A stretch of DNA of 64,000 nucleotides from Pomphorhynchus laevis (Eukaryota; Acanthocephala; Palaeacanthocephala; Echinorhynchida; Pomphorhynchidae). The position numbers were made by a program, and so were the translations under genes. The DNA lies in contig WNNJ02002483.1 of the NCBI GenBank assembly GCA_012934845.2, forward strand, positions 1 through 64,000, given 5' to 3'. Positions 31,479 through 43,400 of the stretch are shown piece by piece; position 1 is the stretch's first letter; each line of letters opens with the position of its first letter. The notes below the pieces were generated by a model. That model worked only from the letters and a program-made list of their open reading frames with translations, did not search any database and was not told the DNA's origin.

Positions 31479-31900
31479 CGTGGTATACTGTTTTGTGATA
31501 AAATGTTTCACTTTATATAGCTTCTAGTTCAGTGAGTTCAGCTCGTGGATGTTTTTCTTGTAATAATTAACGTACAGTCTCTGAGGCAACTGTATCATAC
31601 GGATGTATCAGTATTCCGACGTGCTGGCATTCTTCCAGAGATTTCTTGGCTGCAAATAGTCTACCCAATCTTACTTGGCTTATGAATGTATTTTCCCCGT
31701 CTCCTATGGCATTTTTTCCTTTCTGCAGTGCGTGCAGACCTTGAAGGAGTGTGGCCTCGTCAAGTAATTCATTGAGTCTGCCATCTGACCACAACTTCAT
31801 TCTCCTTGTCATCGTAGATTTTAAAGATTTGATACGGATGCTCTTTGAACGTTGTAAAATGAGCTGTTCAAGAACCTCGGCGCTCATCACCTAGTCACTG
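31479..31900 (-). pseudogene. R5 (first half): region upstream of the reverse transcriptase
   Basis: The frame 31890-31567 reads LWSDGRLNELLDEATLLQGL, FISQVRLGRLFAAKKSLEEC and YDTVASETVR, then beyond a stop LLQEKHPRAELTELEAI. R7 has LWHSDQLQDLLDEARALQR and ERSVREILSK at the same place. This identifies it as the linker before the R5 reverse transcriptase, cut from it by LINE-J. Confidence 0.65.
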
Positions 31901-32029
31901 TTCGTACATGAATCAACGTATATTCGTGAAAGTTTGATAATGAAGTGACGAGACTCATTACATTTAATATTATGTAGACAACATTACGTGCATAGCTCAG
32001 AATTGATGACAAATCGATAGTCAAAATAG

Positions 32030-33900
32030 AAGAAAAAGAGAAAAACAAAACCAAATCAGTCAACAATTTAAAACAATCTGTCGTTTAAAGAGCTCACGAG
32101 TTGCCGCATTTACAATATCATCGCTTAAACGATTCCATGAATTTATTATTCGTTGTCCAAATTGAATCGTCCTAGAATGTACTATTCATCGGCTACTAAG
32201 ATAAAACGAGTGACCTCGCAAAGCTGAAGAGCTTACGCAACACATTGTGTTCATTGTGAAATACCTCCCATACAAGACACAGATCCCGCGAGTCACGAAT
32301 ATCACATAATGACTGCATATTTAAAGACCGAAGACGGTCCTTTTAAGAAAGTTCTCTCAAAGAATGTACTAATTTTGTTGCCCTACGTAGCACTGTCTCC
32401 GAGTAATCTCATCTCTGGTTCGAGGGTATGAACATTGAGAAGCATATAACAAATGGCTTAGTACAAAAGCGTTTGCAAGAACTCTAAAAGAACGTGGACT
32501 CACATAGCTGAATGATCGGCGAAGGAAACCAACCATACGCATGGCCTTCGAACAAATGTACTCAGTATTTTGGCGAGTGGAGAAATCTTCCGTTACCCAT
32601 ACGCCAAGATCTTTATAGCTCGAAACCAATTTAATCACTCAATCCCCGAGATGATATATCGGCACTGGAACAATATTACGTGATCGAATGTGCATGCAAG
32701 GTCACTTCAAGGCATTAACAGACAGACCATTAAAATGTGCCCACTTAAGAACCGTGTCAATATCTGATTGAATAATGTTACGATCATAATCCGACTTGAT
32801 GGCTCTCCAAATTTTTAAATCGTCTGCAAATAATAATGAATGCGAACTTATTACACTGGGTAGATCGTTGATGAAAATACAAAACAGCAGAGGACCCAAT
32901 ACAGACCCTTGCAAGACACCGGCATAAACTGGATAATGATCGGAAAGGGTACCGTGAATGGCGACCTGGTATGTGTGACCAGAAAGAAAGTTGCATATCC
33001 AACAAATGATAATTGGATTGATGTTTAATGCACTCATCTTCATGATCAACTTATCATGGGTACATGATCAAATGCTTTGGATAAGTCAAAAAATATGACA
33101 TCTACAGCATACCCCTCATCCACTATGGAACCCCAACTTTCCTGTGCCAATGAAAGGTTGGTTATTGTGGAACAGTTTTTACGGAATCCGTGCTGATTAG
33201 TAGAAAGTAACCTGTATGATTCTAGGTGGTTACTGATTATCCGATAAAGTAATCTCTCTAATACACGACACGATACAGAGGTTAAACTAGCCGGTCGGTA
33301 GTTATCTACACATGATCGATCACCTTTCTTATAAAGCGGCTTAATGATAGAGTGTTTCCATTCATTCGGGACTATTCAGTAATATAATGATGCTATAAAT
33401 ATCCTATATAAAGGCGCAGCAATGACATCATGAAGATTCTGCAGATATATTGAGGGGGAAGTAAATCTGGGCAAATCGAGCCCGACGGTTTCAGTCGTCT
33501 AAACTCTTTCATAACATCTTGAACTGTGAACAAGTGAAGAATATCAAAAATTGACGGATTAATACGAATAATTTCTATACGAAGAGAAGTAGTAGCTGAT
33601 ACGAGAAATTTACGACCAAATGCAGTAGCAATATCTACCAGAATGATGATCTACTATAATGATCTACTATAATGATCTACTAGAATGCGTCCATTGTTTC
33701 AAATGATAGAGCTAGAAGGTCGAACATTACTTTTAAAATTTGCATATTTAAATAATATGTTAGGATTGTTGGCTGACTTTCCTACCAGTACTTGTTCAAA
33801 TTGCAGCTTGTCAAGTCTCTTGAGATATGTGAAATGATTGTGACACTTTTTAAATGACCTATAACCAGTTTCTCCATTCCTATATTATTTATCTCTTAAA
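32030..33900 (-). mobile_element. LINE-K, 5'-truncated group I LINE (pseudogene)
   Basis: It reads SIIKPLYKKGDRS, NYRPASLTSVSCRVLERLL, NQHGFRKNCSTITNLSLA and VIFFDLSKAFDHVP (33340-33050), then VLQGSVLGPLLFCIFINDLP (Pro of motif B changed to Leu) and LLFADDLKIW (33049-32702). A C-terminal frame lies at 32638-32369. The part above 33400 is poorly preserved. Confidence 0.75.
33646..33684 (+). repeat. three 13-bp units in LINE-K
   Basis: ATGATCTACTATA is repeated twice exactly and a third time with two changes at its end. It looks like a small slippage event within the decayed LINE-K linker. Confidence 0.75.
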
Positions 33901-34059
33901 CATTTTTTAATTCGCATCATATTAATAATAATTTTATCATTTTTCTATAATAATTAATTTATCAGAATCGACAGTAAAAGAAAGGTACCCTCAAATTGGC
34001 ATCTACTGTCAACAATTCATTATAGTACAATAGGTACAATGTCCTCACTATGCGAAAGG

Positions 34060-35472
34060 TACATTATCAATACCGTTTTCTTTATAGTTTGAGCTGTCGA
34101 CGTAGGCACAGGATAGTGCTGGTCGGTGGCATGCAGATCGAAAGCCCCGGTAACACATTGATACGAATCAACAGAGGACAAACCCAATAATACGTTTCAA
34201 ACGACATTTAAACGATAAATGCAGTTTGCGTAGGAATTTGTTGCTGATTTTGTCGATTGTAATCGAGCGATCCGTTTAAGAACTTGTAATGTGCCCTCAC
34301 TAATGCCTCCAGACGAAGCGAACACAAATGGTACGAAACTACCGCATTCAACAACATTGATTCTTTCCTCATACTTTGATAGTTTACAGCTTTCGTGGTA
34401 GTTGAAAGCACTCGACGTCGACGAGCAGCACGAAACGGCATGGTTGTTAAAGATAGTGACGTCAAAAACCGTCCGCTCGAATCGATTTTCGAAGAGCCCA
34501 TTACAAACAACATCGAGCCTCGCTCCCTCGTCGCGACTCGTTGTGGATCTCTCAAAACATATGCGTTCATTGACGGACTCTAACCAAGACACGATACCTA
34601 TTCCATGGCATACAGTCAACTCATGAGCAATGATATCTCTGATCGCATTGTGGCGAATGGTTTTGAAACCTCCAAGTTTACATGACAAGGAATGCGAAAG
34701 GCTCGTCTCAGCGTTGCATACACAATGCGAGGACAAGTTTGCGGGATCTCAACCGTATTGCGTTGACAAACCGTCACAGAATTCATTTGACGTAAGACAG
34801 AAATTATCACCTTTAATCGACAGCGCACTTAATCAAGAGGATGCCCCATTTATACATTCGTAATTTAAGGTACATTTAACCTGTTAACTAAGATTCATTT
34901 TAGCCGTTGAAAGACGTTCTATAAATGCACGATTCCTGGTATAAGTTATGGTGTTGCATATTTGTTATTGGTGCAGATGAAGGTCATCTTTATGAAACTT
35001 CGAGTTGTACAAAGCACATAATTTTCTTGATGCATCGAGCTCCAATTAAGCAAAAAACTCACAATCAATAATTTCAATACCTCCTAATTTGAGAAGGAAA
35101 GTGAGAACGACTCTGATAAAAAGAAAGTTCATCTTGATTACAACTTTCAAAAATTGAAGGTGTTCTTCACTGCAGCTAGTGGTACTGAGCAGATGTAACC
35201 ATTTCTGTTGTAAAGATTGCGTGAGACAAACGTAAGAAATGCGTGGGTCAATACGGCAGTCGTCACATCGACGTTCACATTCTTAGGTACCTGATCGAAG
35301 ATAGCTCTATTCATAAACTCTCCTGTTCTAATTGCGGATCCCATAACGATAATGTCATCATATTTGATTCGCACTTCAGGGAAACATGTGTTCACTTCTC
35401 TTATCGAATCATGTATGAGTAGCGAAGTTTTAACGGGATTTGCGTGGTAACCGAAATCAGGGCCATGTAAAA
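34060..35472 (-). pseudogene. R6 (second half): thumb, zinc finger and restriction-like nuclease
   Basis: It reads GPDFGYHANPVKTSLL, EVRIKYDDIIVMGSAIRTGE, RNLYNRNGYICSVPLA (35460-35147), a poorly preserved stretch, then a 180-codon frame (34736-34197) with HCVCNAETSLSHSLSC (the CxC-H-C finger), RHNAIRDIIAHEL, GARLDVVCNGL, RFERTVFDVTIFNN and SSGGISEG. The nuclease is the best preserved in the window besides R1. The reverse transcriptase core of the same copy is found beyond LINE-L. Confidence 0.8.
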
Positions 35473-35529
35473 AAGATTTATTTTAGCGTGGCAAATGCGC
35501 GCAAGCGCACGCTTACATGACCACAACAA

Positions 35530-38408
35530 AACAAAAATGTAAATCATGTGTCGAGAAGTTGTGAACAGAGGAGGTGTTTGAATGTGATAAAAGAGGGAGC
35601 GCGGCGGACGACGAGAGGGAGTTGATTCTAGGCGAGTGGGGCGGCGACGAGGAAGGATCGGAAACCGTAGTTGTTGGAGTATTTGGGAACGTTGTGTAAG
35701 AGAGTATAGCGGGAACGCAGCGATAGCAAGGTGGGGCGAGTGTCGTCTAAGAAAGGGAGATTGATAAACGATGGGGATCCGACAGCGATGAGACGGAAAG
35801 TTACGAGAAAAAGGCGGAGTTTGATGCGGATGTGGATGGTGGGCCAGGAAAGTTGGGCAATATATGTGGATGTGTGGTTGAAGCGACGGAGACGAAAGAT
35901 CACTCGAACGGCGGTGTTGATTATTCGTTGTAGGGGTAAGATGATGGATTGTGAAGAATTGGCGAAAAGGCTAAGGCAGTAATCGATTTTAAATAAAAGA
36001 AGCGATGAAAGAAGAAACATACAAGAACGGAAGTCGATAAGGGGGCGGATACGGCGGATATTATGGAGAATTAAGTTAGACGAGCGGACTTTGTCACGGA
36101 CGAAGGGTTTAAGAGAAAAGTGATCATCGAAATGAAAGCCTAAGAAAGTGAGATTGTGGACTATGGGGATAATCGATGACAAAAGATACAGTGGGAGGAG
36201 ATATGTTTGGTTTACGGGGTAGGATCTACATTATTTTAGACTTATCACGGTTTAGAACGAGATAGAAATCGGAGAGACGTTCGTAGATAGAAGAAAGACA
36301 GTCGGAGACAGAAATGTCGATATCGTTTGTGCGTTGTGCGGGTGCATGATCATAGATTAGGATGTCATCGGCGTATAGCATGACGTTAAAGGAAGAAGGT
36401 TTGATAAACGGAGAGAGATCGCCAAGCAGAAGAGAGAAAAGCAGGGGACCTAGGATTGAACCTTGTGGGACCCCGCAAAAGATAGGGATGGGAGGGGAGG
36501 ATGATGAATTAGAACAGACGCGAAAGGAACGGTAGGATAGATATCAGGCAAACCATGCTACGGAGCAAGAAGAAAATCCGTAATCATAACAAAGGCGAGA
36601 AAGGAGGACGGAGTGGTCGACAATGTCGAAGGCGGATGAGAGGTCGAGAGAGATGAGAACACCATATAGAGCCTTGTCTCGACTAATGAGTAATTCGTTG
36701 TAAACTTTCATGCAGGCGATTTCTTTGGAGTGATTAGAGAGGAAAGCGGATTGGAAAGGAGGGTACATATTGGATGAGGTGAGATAAGCGTTGATCTGTA
36801 TTAAGATGAGGCGTTCTAAGAGCTTAAAAAGAGTAGGGTTTAGTGAAATGGGGCGATATTTAGAAGGAGAGGACGAACGATTGCGGATTTCCAGTGTGAA
36901 GGGAATATACGACTGCGGATGGACGAGTTAAACAAGGTTGTGAGAAAAGGGTATATTGATGAGCATGTGGATTTGAGTATATGAGTAGGCAGGGGATTGT
37001 CATGTGAGGTTTTGCTGGGTAAGGACATGAGAACAGATGAGACTTCGGAAGGTGAGACAGGAGAAGATGAAAGAGTTCTGGAAGGATTTGGCCAGGCGGG
37101 GCAGAGTGGGATAAAATGGAGACCGGGGTATGATAGAGCAACGTGGATACTTTGGTCTGGAGAAATGACGAATAATCATGGGCATTGATGTTGCACGGCG
37201 GAGAGGAGCGAGCAAGGATTGAGTTAAAAGTATGCCATAGAGTCTTAGAGCTGAATGAAGTGATGATTTTATGCTGCTAGTAGGAGTTGCATTTGGTACT
37301 TAGTAGGTTGAGTTGATACCGGCGATGAGCGAGATAGGTAGCACGGAAAGACGGAATAATCGAGTTGAAATCACGTCTGAGAGAGCGGTAATATACTTGA
37401 AAAGGATGACGGAGTCGACGCTTAGAGAGTAGGTACTGGAAGTCAAACCATGGGGCAAGGGGCAAGCGTCGGTGTGGGTGTTGCTTGAAGGACAAGAGAA
37501 TATCGAGGATGGATGTGAGTTCCGAGTCGAAAAGAATGGCGAGATCGTGATTAGAGGAATATGTTATTGTGGGATAGGATAGAGACGATTTGTGTAATGT
37601 AGAGCGGAGAAGGGAGAGGTCAAGATTTCTTCAAGAGCGACGTAGGATTGTAGGTGTGTGAGGAGGGGTGTGGTTGTGAGTGAGATCAAGGGTGACGAGA
37701 AAGTGATCGGATACACCAGGATCGAAAATGGACAGTGAGGTGTAGGTAGCAAAATGATCGGGGACAGCGATTATGTCGAGTGCCCAAACAAGGATATGTG
37801 TGGAAGCAGTGGAGATGGGTTTGTAGTTATAGTTGGATAGAATGTTGATGAACTGGATGGACTCGGTGGAAGAGGAGCGGTCGAGGCGGATGTTGAAGTC
37901 GCCAATAACGATTGAAGGGATTGAGGACAAAGAACAGTGAGACAGATGGTCATCGAGTTTGGTTAAAAAATAAGGATGTTGGATCTGATGAACCAGGACG
38001 ATATGCAATGGCGAGATCTAGAGTGATCGGGTTAGAAGAACGACAAGTGAGCCGTTTAAAAGAGCAAGGACTGAAAGTGGAAGTGATTTTGCGAATAGAC
38101 GCTGGGTGACGGGCGAATGCGACAATGCCGTCATGATTCGAGAATTTAGAAGAAGAGTTGCTGAAGAGCCGAATGGATTCGACTATTGAGCAACTGGCAG
38201 AGAACAAACGGCGGATGGAGATGTCGTCAGAATCGGAGTGCCAGGATTCGGCAAGGTAGAATATATCGATGGATTGCTTGGTGAATAGGTTGAGGATGAG
38301 TTTGGATTTATTGAGAATATATCTAGTGTTGAGGACGCCGATGCGCAAATTGTGTGTGGTGGTGATAAGGGCTAGTGTAGACGACACACAGGGGAGATGG
38401 AGCGCCAT
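35530..38408 (-). pseudogene. LINE-L ORF2: endonuclease plus reverse transcriptase, many breaks
   Basis: From ATG 38408 it reads GVLNTRYILNKSKLIL, LAESWHSDSDD, NHDGIVAFARHP and YRPGSS (to 37950). A second frame (38008-37631) has IGDFNIRLDRSSS and SDHFLVTLDL. The reverse transcriptase shows SLDLSSAFDIVDHSVLL (36700-36600), GVPQGS near 36460 and an ADDILIY-type motif near 36370. The C-terminal part (36182-35628) reads FLGFHFDDHFSLKPF and FRSFLVAAPLA. It has over five frameshifts. Confidence 0.8.
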
Positions 38409-38500
38409 CGAATTTTTGGGCGGGTGCGGACAATTCGAAAATTTCGGTCGATGTTTTGGATGAAGAGAGATGTTTCGCCGTTTTCCTCGCGACGGCGTTT

Positions 38501-38884
38501 TTAGATGCGGGTAGATGAGAGTTGTGCGATTTCGCAGGGGTTTCGATCGTGGGAAATGCGAGTGACTGAAGATGACATGAGTTTGAATCGTTTAGAGAGA
38601 ACAGAAGACGCGTCAGAGCAATGCTTGAAAACAATTTTTAGGGGATGGGGCTGGTAAGGATTAGATTGAGAAGATTCATTTAGGCGGTTGAATGCGACAG
38701 GAGAGATTTTGTTGAAAAAGGATGCTTTATTCACCTTGGCACAAAATGCGCCTAGGAAGTCTTCTTTAGACTTACTGTTGTCGTATTCGATTGTGGTCCA
38801 GACGCTGCAGTCATGTGTCGAGCACTGTACTTGTAGTTGATCACAGTTGGTGTCGGTCGTAGCTGTCTTCTTACGTCCTTCCAA
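38501..38884 (-). pseudogene. LINE-L ORF1, internally deleted
   Basis: The start is MEGRKKTATT. The finger begins normally (QVQCSTHDCSVWTTI) but its second half reads FLGAFC where others have F-x-CGFC, so one Cys is lost. The linker and the first part of the second domain are missing; it resumes at NPYQPHPLKIVFKHCSDASS and FKLMSSSVTRISHDRNP, matching the end of LINE-G ORF1. Confidence 0.7.
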
Positions 38885-38920
38885 ATAACGTTTTTGTGTG
38901 TTATAACTGTTAAATTTGCA

Positions 38921-39141
38921 GGATTGATCTGGAACTGGATTGATCTGGAACTGGATTGATCTGGAACTGGATTGATCTGGAACTGGATTGATCTGGAACT
39001 GGATTGATCTGGAACTGGATTGATCTGGAACTGGATTGATCTGGAACTGGATTGATCTGGAACTGGATTGATCTGGAACTGGATTGATCTGGAACTGGAT
39101 TGATCTGGAACTGGATTGATCTGGAACTGGATTGATCTGGA
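38921..39141 (-). repeat. 13.8 identical 16-bp units in LINE-L 5' UTR
   Basis: The plus-strand unit GGATTGATCTGGAACT (sense AGTTCCAGATCAATCC) repeats without any change. It shares AGTTCCAGAT with the 20-bp unit of LINE-G. The array is uniform although the ORFs of this copy are decayed, which points to later homogenisation. Confidence 0.95.
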
Positions 39142-39172
39142 ATGTATGTATATTAAATCTAAAACTTTTTTA

Positions 39173-39715
39173 AGGTGATGGCACAAGTAATAGCACAAGT
39201 CTCCAGACATTTTCAAGAGCTTGCGGATTACCAACGAAATTGGCATCATCAGTATACGAACGTTGTGTTATTTCTGGCCATTGTACTTATACCATTCGAA
39301 TGAGGGCAATGAAGCCATTGCGAACGCTGTCATGCAAATGGATCATCTTGTGTTACTCCTTCCCGGGAGTACATTGAATCTTCTCCAAGCACAAGTAGCG
39401 CGTCCGAAGAATAGACGTTCTCACATGCACAAGCGAATGACGGGCACGTGAAGCGCATATTACATATAGCCCCATGTCGATTCATGCGATTAAATGTGTT
39501 GCTAGAATCTATAGATAGAATACTGAACTCGGAGTTGCTATTGAATATTTCGCACAAGGAATAAATCACATATTCCATACCCTCGCGTTTGGAGGCACAA
39601 AGCTGGACAACATCAGTGATATCTTGTATGTCAGACTTGATGTGATGCAGTATTGCTTTGCAGATGATTCTACTAGCCACATCTGCAACACCGATACAAA
39701 AGCAATTTCTTGACA
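39173..39715 (-). pseudogene. R6 (first half): reverse transcriptase core
   Basis: It reads GVADVASRIICKAILHHI, QLCASKREGMEYVIYSL, SIDSSNTFNRMNRHGA (motif A), SREGVTQDDPFA (motif B with Asp for Gly) and, in another frame, YTDDANFVGNPQALENVW (motif C with YTDD). The next residues of the protein, GPDFGYH, are found at 35465, across LINE-L. Its 5' side is cut by an RTE-like fragment. Confidence 0.75.
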
Positions 39716-39719
39716 AAAA

Positions 39720-40050
39720 ACAAATAATAATACACAACATTTTTCCTGACAACCACTGGTTCGGGTGTCGGGTCGTGTAGGCACTGCACGAACCAAACTA
39801 CTCCAGACATCACGATTCTGGGCGTCAGACCAGAGTACTGTTCTAGATAGCCCAAGGTGGTCTTCGACCAGTTTCGAGATATTATCTCTCCACCGGTATC
39901 GAGGTCTCTTTCCAGAGAGTCCGACTTGGAAAATCCTCCGAGGGAGGCGATCCCTAGACATCATGAGAACTTGTCCTAGCCATTTTAACTGAATTTTTTC
40001 GATGTAGAGAAGCAGCGATTTTACTCCGAGTCTATTCTGGATGACCAATT
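39720..40050 (-). pseudogene. C-terminal fragment of an RTE/L1-like LINE
   Basis: The minus-strand frame reads QLKWLGQVLMMSRDRLPRRI, GLSGKRPRYRWRDNI, VLWSDAQNRDVWSSLV and PTRPDTRTSG. The pattern W-GHV, RLP, GKR-R-RW-D, A-DR-W is typical of the last 100 residues of RTE-type and related LINE proteins. Nothing of its polymerase is present. It abuts R6. Confidence 0.65.
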
Positions 40051-40059
40051 TCCTAACCT

Positions 40060-40421
40060 TATTTCTAAGACCGGATACACCGCGAAGGAACCTCGTTTGT
40101 TGTTACCGAACGGCGAAAATTTTTCGAAACAATATACGGTAGTTGCCAATACACTAAAATGATACCTGTGACAACGTTTTGGAGATATTTTTTATGCTTT
40201 ATGATTTTAGCAATTTTTGTTTTGTGAGAAAAAAATACTTTTTGTTCCAATATTGCGACACATATATACGTGTTTTTGCGTTTTATTATCAATAATGAGG
40301 TTATATCATAGATTATAATATCATTCTACAATGCATTGGATATTTTTCAGATTTAAAATTTGCACTATTATCTAAAGTACAAAAAGCTAATTTCAATTCG
40401 TGCTTTACAACTATTCTTAAA
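40060..40421. other. Spacer and presumed 5' flank of GTF2H3
   Basis: AT-rich sequence without recognisable gene. It should hold the promoter and 5' UTR of GTF2H3. No clear TATA position or splice site could be fixed. Confidence 0.3.
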
Positions 40422-43400
40422 ATGTACAGTTCAAGTCTTTTTATATTGATCGATTTGGATCTGAATGTTTGGAGCGATGAAATGAAAAGTAAATCGTTGA
40501 TATCCGTTGCAGAAATGTTAAATGCTATTATTCCATTAATCAATGCAAATGTTCTTTTAAGTGACAATAGTCGTCTAGTGATTTTCGTAATAGCAGGCGA
40601 GGAAAAATTTGATATTGTATTAGATGTAAAATCTAGAGAACGAGATGCAAACGAATGCATAACAGCGCTTATTTCGAACACAAAACAGTTCATAGATAGC
40701 CTTAAATACAGTGACCTCTGGGTAATTGGAGATGGATCTGCTCTTATAGCATGTCTTATAAGATCAATTATTATGCTAGTAGATGATGAAGCATGTAATG
40801 TCGATAAAGGTTAGATGATAATGTTCTGTTTTCGCCAAAAATAGCTATTTCCGTTAAATAATCATTTCGTAGCCTGTACATAGTTTCTAAGTATATATTT
40901 TTAGATGAGTATCTAATTTTTCTTCAGCTTTCAAACTTTTAACACAATTGATCAAATCAGCTAACTGAGTCTACGTATTTAATATAATTATAAAATAAAC
41001 AAAACATAATAATACTAAATCAAAATTTAATAATTAAATAATAAAATTAATAATTGTTTTTAGATATTAATACTGAAATAGTGTTTTATACCAGTATTAA
41101 TTTCGATTACCTTGCAATATGTTTTAAAGTGTGCTTAAATTACTTTAAGTATTTTATTCGTATAGACAGAAAGTGGTTTTAAGAAGGGTAAATTATCTTT
41201 AACAGCTGTTGACACCTTATCACGTTCACAACTTTGTTCACTATTTTTACGAGACTTATTGCATCTCAGTGTGCTTCGTGTACTTTGTGAATATCTTTAA
41301 TAATTTGATTTGAAAATTAACACGGTAAATCCCGAGTTGTATATGACACCTGTGCATACACACGACAATTGACGCGATTCTAATATACACAAAATCATTA
41401 ATCTTAAGAACTTCGTTGCTTGGGTATTGTGATAAACTTTTTGTAATGAGGATATATTGTTGTGAGGATAGCCTTTGTTATCACCGGGTAAGCTCATGTT
41501 GTACATGTCAGGCCCCATTTAATCATCATTACTTCATATATTTACTTGCTCACATCTATCTAATGATGGATTCGAGTGCATGTACATCTATCTAATCAAT
41601 CGTTTTAAACAATCGTTTTGACACAAAATAATCTGACACAGAAAGGATTTCCATCGATTTTTGAGATTTTTCTTTTAGTATTTGCGGCTTTGTTGCCCGT
41701 TCCCTAAATGTAAGCGGTTAATAAATTCCTCTACATATATATTATATATAATACTATTATATGCATTTATAATATTATAATGGTATAGTTATTATAATAT
41801 TATTATGTATGATAACCTTATTAAGCTTTGTATTTTGTGTACTTGATGATTCTAGTAATGATAAGCGAAATATTGTAAAATTGTCTGACTAAATCGTTTT
41901 TCCTTTACTTGATAACTTTTAATTTACAACAATCCAAATATTTTTCGTATAAAATGTAATTTAAAATTATTTTATGATGTCAATTCGAATAAATTTAGCA
42001 ATTTATTATTTAATTAATTTTATTATTAAGTAATTGTGTAAATAATTAAATGCAATATAGTTAATTATTTAATTAATTGACTTTATAAAATTAGTAAAAT
42101 TTAAGAATTTTATCAAAAAATAATGAAAAATAATTAAAGCTAATGTATTCGTTATGATTATGGCTTCTCTTTATCCACTGTAGCTTGGTTTTCTTCATAT
42201 ATATCAAACCTTCTCTTTCCCATCCTTCTTCCATTCCGTCCGGTGTTCCACAAGGCTCCGTATTAGGTCCTATGCTTTTCTCTCTTCTTCTCGGTGACTT
42301 GTCTTTGATTTCTCATACATTTAACTTCCATGTTATGCGATATGCTAATGACATTATCATCTATGCTCACGCACATGCTTATCGTATTCATGATCTTAGT
42401 GTTTCTGCTTCCGACTGTCTTGTCTCAATTTCCAATCATCTTTCTTCCCTTCGCCTTCTCTGAATCCTAATAAATCCAAAATTATGTGAATCCTACCTCG
42501 ACGCCTCGGCTTAGAACCTCCCTCCGTATCATTAAATTCTATAATTCTTCCTATCGTTGACAATCTCGTTTACTTAGGCTTGCATTTCGATAACCGACTT
42601 TCACTTAAACCTTTCGTTAGAGATAAAGTACGATCATCTACCTTGATTCTCAGCAACCTCCGTTAAATTAGTAGATTGATCGATTTTCCTTCTTGTATGA
42701 CTCATATATTCTTTGCTATTCTCAAGACTTGATTACTCTCTTAGTCTATTTTCCAACTAACCTAAATCCATTCTTTTTCCACTACAACACATCGTAAACG
42801 CAGCCGTCTGACTTCTCCTCCGTCTTCGTCGTTTTAATCAGACATCTCACCATCTTGTTTCTCTCGATTTGCCTACCGTTTATTCTCGTGTTCAAATTCG
42901 TCTTCTTCCCATTGCTTTTCGCTTTGTAACCTTTCCTACTTATTCATTTCTCAACCTTCCTTTTTTTGACAATTCTCGTCCTGTTTACTGTTCTTTGCGT
43001 TTCCTTAATTTTCTTTTTTACCTGTCCAAAACTGCTCTACCTCTTTAGGTTTCCGCTCCTTCCTTGTTGCCGCTCCTCTCTCGTGAAATCATCTGCCCTT
43101 TCATATACGCCAATCAACCCCAATGCCGTGTTTCAAACGCCAAATCCGGTCTCATTTAATCAATTTAAGAAATTTATCTAAATGACTTTTGCTGTTTTTT
43201 AGTTAGTGGACTTGTAAGCGTGCAGCTGTCACGCATTTGCCACTTTAAATAAATTAATATTACATATGTCAAAAAGCTCAATTTTAATCTGCGCAAAGAA
43301 TGCTTTCTACTTTGGCTTCCAATGTGATGAAAACAGCCTTAAAGTAGTGAGAATTATATCCTATTATTTATTTTGTTATGGTATCCGTAAGTTTATTTTC

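Larger units (their letters stand above)
35475..39172 (-). mobile_element. LINE-L, full-length group II LINE inserted in R6
   Basis: It shows an A-run-GTTTTAG leader, ACATACA (39149-39143), a 16-bp array, a shortened ORF1, ORF2 with many frame breaks and the 3' hairpin GCGTGC...GCGCGC with one G-U pair (35512-35497). R6 coding sequence meets it on both sides, so the boundaries are well fixed. At the 5' junction a near duplicate TTGTGCTATTAC / TTGTGCCATCAC lies just outside. Confidence 0.85.

Noticed and set aside
38752-39249. Open frame of repeated SSRSIQFQINPVPDQ peptide
   Set aside because: It is a translation of the LINE-L 16-bp array, overlapping the finger ORF in another frame.
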